From NCBI GenBank assembly GCA_045648765.1, contig JAZROQ010000056.1, forward strand, positions 1 to 16,698: 16,698 bases of DNA. The letters are read 5' to 3'. The notes under the pieces are model-generated. The model was given only the letters and a program-made list of their open reading frames with translations. It was not told where the DNA came from and did no database searches. The stretch's first letter is position 1. Each line of letters opens with the position of its first letter. The translations under genes and the position numbers were made by a program. Below, piece after piece: positions 11,889 through 16,698 of the stretch. This DNA is from RGIG3009 sp045648765 (GTDB taxonomy: Bacteria; Bacillota; Clostridia; Oscillospirales; Acutalibacteraceae).

Positions 11889-13661
11889 TTACATTCCAAA
11901 TTGTTCTTTTTCGTAAATGGTGCACGGATAATTACGCTCACCGTTTCTATCAATAAACGGCGATAGATTGTCGTTTTCGAACACTTTTCGCTCATCCTCG
12001 TTGCGAAAATCGGGGATTACGTACTCGGCTCCGTTATTAAGCGCCGAGCGCCATCCCAAAATGCCTACCGCGGTCATGGCTGCTGCGCGATAAACATCCA
12101 AAAACGGTTGTTTTTTGTTTGCGATACAATCTATAAAATCCAGCATAACGTAATAATCGCCGCCGTTGTGCCAAAACACACGCGCCAATTCCGCGTCATA
12201 AGGGAACGGTGTTTCGCACTCGCGTATAACAGAACCGTGCGAGTTGGGGGTGATTTGAATGCTAAATTCATTGCCGCGCACCGTTTCGGCACAACCCTTT
12301 GCGCACGAAAAACGATACCACGACCCATGTCCGCCAAATTTTGCCCAACCGGTTATCCGTGCCAGCGCACCGTTATCCATACTGCATAGCATAATAGCGG
12401 CTACATCCTTGACAATTTCGTTTTCTCTTTCCACGCGCACCGCATCGGTATAAATGCTGCGTGCGTTAACGGTTTTAGGCATCGTACCGGTTACACACAT
12501 CAGCGGTGCCAACGAGTGTGTCAAATAATACCCCGACGGCATCAAAGCGCGCCAATGGGTGGCGGTGGGGGTGAACAACGCATATTCGTAGTCCGACATG
12601 GGATGCACGTATTCGCCTTCCATGTAAACAACTTCGCCCAAATCTCCGCGCTTATATTCTTCTTGTAATTTCATCACCGAGGGAAAATAGGCAAAGTTTT
12701 CTTCCAACATATATATACAACCGGTTTCTTCCACCGTGCGGCAAAGTTCCACACATTCCTGCATGGTGGTTGCCGGCAATGTTTCACTGGCAACATGAAT
12801 TCCCTTTTTCATGGCACGGATAGCATATTCCGCGTGATCGCAAAAATAGTTGCACAGCACCACGGCATCCATAGGTGTTTCAATAAACTCGTCAAAATCG
12901 GTAAAATATTTGGTTTCGCTGCTGCAATATTTTTTAATATCTTCAAGGCGCTGGGCGTTGGCATCACACACCGCACAAATCACACCTTGGTTGCTAATGG
13001 TGGTGGCGTGTGCCAAATCGCTGCCGCGGTAAGCGCCAAAAATACCAATACGCAACTTGCCTGTGTTGTCCTCACACAACAATTTTTGCACTTTGTAATC
13101 GGCATCGGTGCATAGCACGTTGCTATACCCTTGTTCGGTCAAAATTTTTGTCCAACGTTCTTCCATATCATCATCGTAAAGAACGGGACGAAAACCATAC
13201 CGCAAATAACTGCGAATGGCGGGGATACGCCAATCATCGGTGGTCAGCCATGCACCTTGGCATCCCATGCGTGACAACGCTGCCAAAGCAATGCGATTTA
13301 ACCAACCGCCCAATCCGTGGCCGCAATAATCGGCATGCACGCCAACCATGTGCACATAGCCTAATTTTTCTTCGGCCATAATTACGCGGTTGGTTTCGCC
13401 TTTATCCAAAATAGTGATGGTGGCAATGGGCTTTTCACCATCCAACACAAAAAACGTCAAGTCTTTGCTGTATCCTTTTTGCGAGGTGATATAGCGTTCA
13501 AACGCATCTTCTTCATAATCGAGCAACTTACCTGTTTTGCAAATCTCCAACCATGCGTCACGGTCGGCTTGCGTTTCATTGTAAGTACGCAGGGTGAAAC
13601 CGTTGAACGTTTCTTCGCATTCATACGGTTTGTCCATGTATTTAAACATTTTTAATTGCAT
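11889..13661 (-). CDS. Fused GNAT acetyltransferase / Gfo-Idh-MocA oxidoreductase
   Basis: A 590-residue fusion. Residues about 18-165 are a GNAT acyltransferase domain, with the acetyl-CoA loop at VHADYCGHGLGGWLNRIAL (about 108-126) and YLRYGFRPV near 152-160. From about 203 a Gfo/Idh/MocA-type NAD(P)-dependent oxidoreductase follows. It has a Rossmann start LRIGIFGAYRGSDLAH, Asp after strand 2 (VCDAN), SETLPAT at 292-298 in place of the usual EKP motif, and the C-terminal sheet domain (GDLGEVVYMEGEYVH onward). The Glu is kept but the Lys of EKP is replaced. Such proteins usually oxidise, reduce or epimerise sugars, and the fused GNAT part hints at acylation of an amino sugar or of the product. 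The ATG at 13661 was chosen because GAAAGGGG lies about 8 bases before it; an in-frame ATG at 13718 lacks a site. It diverges from the LacI-family gene, its probable regulator. Confidence 0.88.
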   Translation of the reverse strand: MQLKMFKYMDKPYECEETFNGFTLRTYNETQADRDAWLEICKTGKLLDYEEDAFERYITSQKGYSKDLTFFVLDGEKPIATITILDKGETNRVIMAEEKLGYVHMVGVHADYCGHGLGGWLNRIALAALSRMGCQGAWLTTDDWRIPAIRSYLRYGFRPVLYDDDMEERWTKILTEQGYSNVLCTDADYKVQKLLCEDNTGKLRIGIFGAYRGSDLAHATTISNQGVICAVCDANAQRLEDIKKYCSSETKYFTDFDEFIETPMDAVVLCNYFCDHAEYAIRAMKKGIHVASETLPATTMQECVELCRTVEETGCIYMLEENFAYFPSVMKLQEEYKRGDLGEVVYMEGEYVHPMSDYEYALFTPTATHWRALMPSGYYLTHSLAPLMCVTGTMPKTVNARSIYTDAVRVERENEIVKDVAAIMLCSMDNGALARITGWAKFGGHGSWYRFSCAKGCAETVRGNEFSIQITPNSHGSVIRECETPFPYDAELARVFWHNGGDYYVMLDFIDCIANKKQPFLDVYRAAAMTAVGILGWRSALNNGAEYVIPDFRNEDERKVFENDNLSPFIDRNGERNYPCTIYEKEQFGM

Positions 13662-13679
13662 CAATAAAGCCCCTTTCAA

Positions 13680-13734
13680 TTGACAATAAAAACAACCGAT
13701 GTTACAATTACAATACAAAAATCAAAACGATTTG
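13680..13734 (+). promoter_or_regulatory. Promoter and LacI-type operator in the divergent region
   Basis: TTGACA (13680-13685) and TACAAT (13703-13708) are 17 bp apart with TG at 13700-13701, a strong plus-strand promoter for the LacI-family gene. CAAAACGATTTG (13723-13734) is a 12-bp near-palindrome with the central CG typical of LacI-family operators, placed just after the expected transcription start. It could repress its own gene and the divergent oxidoreductase fusion. A minus-strand promoter is less clear (TCGACA, 17 bp, TATTGT). Confidence 0.55.
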
Positions 13735-13772
13735 TCGATGTACAGCGTGGCTAAAAAAGAAGGTGAATTTTT

Positions 13773-14705
13773 GTGGAATCCGACAAACTCAAACAAATAG
13801 CCGAACAAAGCGGCACTACTGTTTCCACGGTTCGTCGTGTGCTGGGCCATTGTGCTGGCATTTCCTCCGAAACACGCAAAAGTGTTATTGGCGCTCAGTG
13901 TGCTTTAAAACACGTTGTCGAGCAAGGTGACCGTCGCGCGTATTGCATTTTGCCGGATAATCCCAAAGCCTTTTGGCACAAAGCGGTGGATGTACTCAAC
14001 GGTCATCCGTTTTTTCCATCCCTCAAACTCAGTTTTTATTCGTCTTTGCAACAATCATCAACTCTTACGGCTTACTTGCAGCCTTTGCTGGACGTAACGG
14101 ATACGGTTTTAATCCTTGCCGCTTCTTTGAATAATGAACAACGCAGTTTGGTTGAACAAATCACCCAAAACAATTTGGTTATTCAATTGTGCGAAGATTC
14201 AAATGTACAAGGGGCGCTTTACGTTGGTTGTGACGCTTATGCCGATGGATATGCTCTTGGCGAGTGGGCATCGTCAAATGCTTCGCGTGTTGGCATTCTG
14301 CAAAATCCCACCAATCATAACGTATGCGAACGTATTCGCGGATTCAAGGATGCCTTGGGCGAGGTGCCGTATGTGCTTGTTGACGAACCAGCCGAAAAAC
14401 AACTGTATGCTTCGCATTTGGCGCGTTCACTGTATGCCGTTTCTCCGCAACCGGATCTGCTTTTTTGTCCCGGTGGTAACGCTTTGGAAGTATGTCAAGC
14501 CGTACACAAACTGCGCGCCCCTTCGCTAAAATATATCCTTTGGGAATCCACACTGCAACAACCTCAGTTGATTGCCACTGTTTGCCAACCGTTGGCAGAG
14601 CAAATGCGCACAGCCTTGCAACTGGCAACTTCTTTTTTGGCAAACGGCACCTACCCCGAACAAAATCGGTATATCACACCTTCAAAAATCACTTATACCA
14701 CGTAA
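13773..14705 (+). CDS. LacI-family transcriptional regulator
   Basis: A 310-residue regulator. Residues 4-40 are the LacI-type DNA-binding domain: KLKQIAEQSGTTVSTVRRVL followed by GISSETRKSV. The rest is a periplasmic-binding-protein-like sugar sensor (DTVLILAASLNN, then YADGYALGEWASS, SRVGILQNPTNH and RIRGFKDAL), which matches the binding fold used to sense a sugar or sugar phosphate. The protein is slightly shorter than the usual 330-340 residues; the hinge region after the HTH is compact. The GTG start is supported by AGAAGGTG ending 8 bases before it. It is transcribed divergently from the GNAT-oxidoreductase fusion gene, which it probably controls along with itself. Confidence 0.9.
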   Translation: MESDKLKQIAEQSGTTVSTVRRVLGHCAGISSETRKSVIGAQCALKHVVEQGDRRAYCILPDNPKAFWHKAVDVLNGHPFFPSLKLSFYSSLQQSSTLTAYLQPLLDVTDTVLILAASLNNEQRSLVEQITQNNLVIQLCEDSNVQGALYVGCDAYADGYALGEWASSNASRVGILQNPTNHNVCERIRGFKDALGEVPYVLVDEPAEKQLYASHLARSLYAVSPQPDLLFCPGGNALEVCQAVHKLRAPSLKYILWESTLQQPQLIATVCQPLAEQMRTALQLATSFLANGTYPEQNRYITPSKITYTT

Positions 14706-14730
14706 AAAAGCCGCTTTACAGCGGCTTTTT
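14705..14730. terminator. Bidirectional terminator overlapping a coding end
   Basis: AAAAAGCCGCT (14705-14715) pairs with AGCGGCTTTTT (14720-14730) around a TTAC loop. On the minus strand the second arm encodes the final Lys-Pro-Leu region of the ceramidase-family protein, and its stop codon lies in the loop. The first arm starts at the last base of the LacI-family stop codon. Two convergent genes thus share one compact terminator. Confidence 0.88.
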
Positions 14731-16017
14731 TATACTTTCAATATGTTTTACGGTTTCTTTTATCAAATGCCAATCTGCATTATCCACATAGGGCTGAAGT
14801 CCGTTGTGCAAGAACATATGCACCTCATATCCGCCACGGCAAATGGCATCCTCGGTGATAAAATACCCTTTGTTTCCGTTGGAACAGCAAGTGGAAAGCA
14901 CCGCTACGTTAGGCGTGAATTTGTCAATTTGCAAACCGATTTGTGAAAACAGTTCAAAAGGGGAAGAAGCAAAAGCCACGCCGCCAAACGCAATCACCGT
15001 TTGAGGTATCGTATCAAACTTGCGCTCACAATAATTGTTGCGGTAAGAATCAATGATAGTTTGCATATATGTTTTTTGAAAAACGTGAACGTTCGCGGTG
15101 CTGTCCCCATATTTTAGCAATTCTTTTTCAGCCACTTCCAACGGCAACCGTTCTTTTAGCGGTATCGAAAGTTCGGTAGCAGAAACCGCCAACGAAACGT
15201 CGCCATACTCCGAAATGCTGTGGTAAATCCTCACCGCATCCTTGGCGGCAACGGCACCGATTTCAGCAACAGAATCCATGTTACCCGTTGTCTTTCCATT
15301 GGAAAGACGCGGTCCCACATCGCCTTCTGTCCCGTTAAAAAAGGCGGTAACAGCACCGCTTTCGGCTTCCAACGCATCAATCATAACCCCCGCCCAATCA
15401 CGACCGATTCTCGGATTGTTGCCGGCAGAAGTACAATGTGCGCCATAATGTATCATGTTGGCTACGTTCTTTCCGTTTTCATCTTTAAATGCAATCACCG
15501 TCATGCGCTTGTCAAAGCTGCCCCACGGGTTTTGCCCCAAAACGATTTGGTTTTCAAAATTCAGTTCGCGACGGTTAATACCTACAAAACTGTCCCCATG
15601 GGCAACCCCAACACTTACCGATTGAGTGTGCTGTACCGCACACTCAACGGCATGAAGTATGCGCGGAACAAAAATCTCGTCACAATATTCGCGGTCCACG
15701 TCACCCCAACCGGGAATTGCCGAAGTGCTAGGTCCGGTATGCGTGTGTATACAGCACAGCATAATATTACTTTCGGGAACATTAAATCGCGTGGCAATCT
15801 GCGCACGAATATCATCGCTCAGTGTCGTGCTGATAGAACAAACAGTCAAGCTTACCATCAACGCTTTGGTTTCGCCTTGCTCAAAATAAAAAGCGGTGGC
15901 AGTTAGGTCGTCGGCAACAGAGTCAGAAAAAAAGCCCGTGCCATAGCCGCACAATTCACAACCGATTTTCGGTGTGATAATTTCTCTCGCAACGCCTAAA
16001 AGCAATTTCTCTTGCAT
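14716..16017 (-). CDS. Neutral/alkaline ceramidase-family (PF04734-like) hydrolase, no signal peptide
   Basis: A 433-residue protein resembling the N-terminal domain of neutral/alkaline non-lysosomal ceramidases, zinc amidases. Visible family marks are GVAREIITPKIG at the start, HTHTGP at 91-96 (zinc-site His pair), INRRE at 147-151, MIHYGAHCTSAG with H190 and H194, and FNGTEGDVGPR. The immunoglobulin-like C-terminal domain of true ceramidases seems absent, and no signal peptide is present, so the protein is probably cytoplasmic. Many such bacterial proteins in sugar loci have unknown substrates, and an amide or ester on a sugar is as likely as ceramide. AAAGGAG lies 9 bases before the ATG at 16017; an in-frame ATG at 16077 lies upstream of the likely promoter. 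It diverges from rhaM and converges on the LacI-family gene. Confidence 0.82.
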   Translation of the reverse strand: MQEKLLLGVAREIITPKIGCELCGYGTGFFSDSVADDLTATAFYFEQGETKALMVSLTVCSISTTLSDDIRAQIATRFNVPESNIMLCCIHTHTGPSTSAIPGWGDVDREYCDEIFVPRILHAVECAVQHTQSVSVGVAHGDSFVGINRRELNFENQIVLGQNPWGSFDKRMTVIAFKDENGKNVANMIHYGAHCTSAGNNPRIGRDWAGVMIDALEAESGAVTAFFNGTEGDVGPRLSNGKTTGNMDSVAEIGAVAAKDAVRIYHSISEYGDVSLAVSATELSIPLKERLPLEVAEKELLKYGDSTANVHVFQKTYMQTIIDSYRNNYCERKFDTIPQTVIAFGGVAFASSPFELFSQIGLQIDKFTPNVAVLSTCCSNGNKGYFITEDAICRGGYEVHMFLHNGLQPYVDNADWHLIKETVKHIESIKKPL

Positions 16018-16048
16018 AGTTACTCGCTCCTTTATGCCGTTTGCCAAC

Positions 16049-16077
16049 AGTATAACACTCGCTTTTTTTAAACACAA
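16049..16077 (-). promoter_or_regulatory. Promoter of the ceramidase-family gene
   Basis: On the minus strand TTGTGT (16077-16072) and TATACT (16054-16049) are 17 bp apart with a TG extended -10. It places the transcript start just before the chosen ATG at 16017 and excludes the upstream ATG at 16077. Confidence 0.65.
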
Positions 16078-16137
16078 TATCCATTTTGTTTCTTTTAGAT
16101 ATCTTCGTTTTATTTTTTGTAAAAAAGGTCATTTTTG

Positions 16138-16166
16138 TTGACTATTTTTTGCGGCTGTGCTAGAAT
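16138..16166 (+). promoter_or_regulatory. Promoter of the rhaM operon
   Basis: TTGACT (16138-16143) and TAGAAT (16161-16166) are 17 bp apart with TG at 16158-16159 (extended -10). The palindrome AGATATCT at 16097-16104 lies between this and the divergent promoter and could be a regulator site, though it is short. Confidence 0.7.
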
Positions 16167-16196
16167 GAGAAAAAATTAACAGAGGGAGTGAACCGT

Positions 16197-16511
16197 TTGC
16201 AACGCTTTATTTTGTACTCACAACTCAAACCCGAAAAAGTGGAGGAATACGAGCAACTGCATCGTAACGCTTGGCCGGAAATTGTCAAGATTATCGATGA
16301 CTGCCATTTGCATCATTATACCATTTCTCTGCGCGGGAATGAAGTTTTTACTTACTACGAATATACCGGCGACGATTACGAAGCCGACATGAAGCGCATG
16401 GAAGAATTCCCCATCATGCACGAATGGTGGAGTTACACGCGCCCGTGCTTTTTGCACCACGATGAAGAACATTACTACGACGACTTAAACGAAGTATTTT
16501 TCAATCCGTAA
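16197..16511 (+). CDS. rhaM: L-rhamnose mutarotase
   Basis: This enzyme interconverts alpha and beta anomers of L-rhamnose, feeding the rhamnose isomerase pathway in the cytoplasm. With a TTG start at 16197 the protein is 104 residues, the same as E. coli RhaM. His22 and Tyr41 then fall at the known catalytic positions (EYEQLH22, NAWPE, HHY41). The WW pair at 77-78 and the final LNEVFFNP also match the family. AGGGAG (16183-16188) lies 8 bases before the TTG. The in-frame GTG at 16188 overlaps that site and cannot use it. A gene follows after 13 bp, so this is the first gene of an operon, presumably for rhamnose-containing plant or microbial glycans. Confidence 0.93.
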   Translation: MQRFILYSQLKPEKVEEYEQLHRNAWPEIVKIIDDCHLHHYTISLRGNEVFTYYEYTGDDYEADMKRMEEFPIMHEWWSYTRPCFLHHDEEHYYDDLNEVFFNP

Positions 16512-16524
16512 GGGGGAACTCACA

Positions 16525-16698
16525 ATGGCAAAACAAGTAAAAATCGGGTATTTTGCCCACTGGTTTCAACCGCCGTATTCTTTTGTCACGTTTTTGAAGG
16601 AACAAGGGGTAGAAATCACTAAAATCGATGTTTCGCAACCCGGCTATTTGGAAGATTACGATGTCGCGATTGTCGAACAAAACGGCTTTAACGACTAC
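16525..16698 (+). CDS. Start of an unrecognised gene cotranscribed with rhaM (3' end outside window)
   Basis: The ATG at 16525 follows AGGGGG (16511-16516) by 8 bases and lies 13 bp after the rhaM stop, so it is the second gene of the operon. The visible 58 residues start MAKQVKIGYFAHWFQPPYSF and end in a segment of alternating strand and turn (DYDVAIVEQNGFNDY). There is no signal peptide. The pattern fits the first half of an alpha/beta domain. I cannot name the family from this much; the context suggests rhamnose or related sugar metabolism. Confidence 0.75.
   Translation, partial: MAKQVKIGYFAHWFQPPYSFVTFLKEQGVEITKIDVSQPGYLEDYDVAIVEQNGFNDY

Overview
The window looks like a low-to-moderate GC Gram-positive chromosome, most likely a gut- or rumen-type Clostridia (Oscillospiraceae/Ruminococcaceae-like). 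The signs are strong AGGAGG-type ribosome binding sites, many good sigma-A promoters with 17-bp spacers and extended -10s, Gram-positive lipoprotein signals, a Tn916-type xis-int module, an sdpRI pair and a TAXI-type TRAP transporter. The genus is inference; nothing in the window fixes it.

Region 1 (1-3350) is the right end of integrated mobile DNA. It holds the 3' part of one tyrosine recombinase, a tiny leader ORF, a Tn916-like excisionase and a complete Tn916-type integrase. Immediately after int come three TACGCCA repeats at 11-12 bp spacing (probable integrase arm sites), an att-like sequence and a terminator. Next is an orphan three-helix membrane protein gene, then a second, different set of three repeats (TAGACCATTT, exact 11-bp period), and a second copy of the att-like sequence just before a chromosomal pspC gene. 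The simplest reading is two elements stacked at one attachment site, the outer one reduced to about 0.86 kb without an integrase.

Region 2 (3350-7260) has a small PspC-domain protein, a convergent Thr-rich lipoprotein and a large fused enzyme. The fusion joins a GlmU-like nucleotidyltransferase to a galactokinase-like GHMP kinase and probably converts a free sugar to an NDP-sugar.

Region 3 (7260-11845) holds a TAXI TRAP transporter (solute-binding lipoprotein followed by fused permease, minus strand). Diverging from it is an autoregulated sdpR-sdpI operon with a clear promoter and palindromic operator.

Region 4 (11889-16698) appears to be a carbohydrate locus. A GNAT-Gfo/Idh/MocA fusion gene diverges from a LacI-family regulator. 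A leaderless neutral-ceramidase-family protein diverges from an operon that starts with L-rhamnose mutarotase and runs off the window. A shared theme of regions 2-4 is uptake, activation and oxidation of sugars. Nearly every convergent gene pair is separated by one bidirectional terminator.
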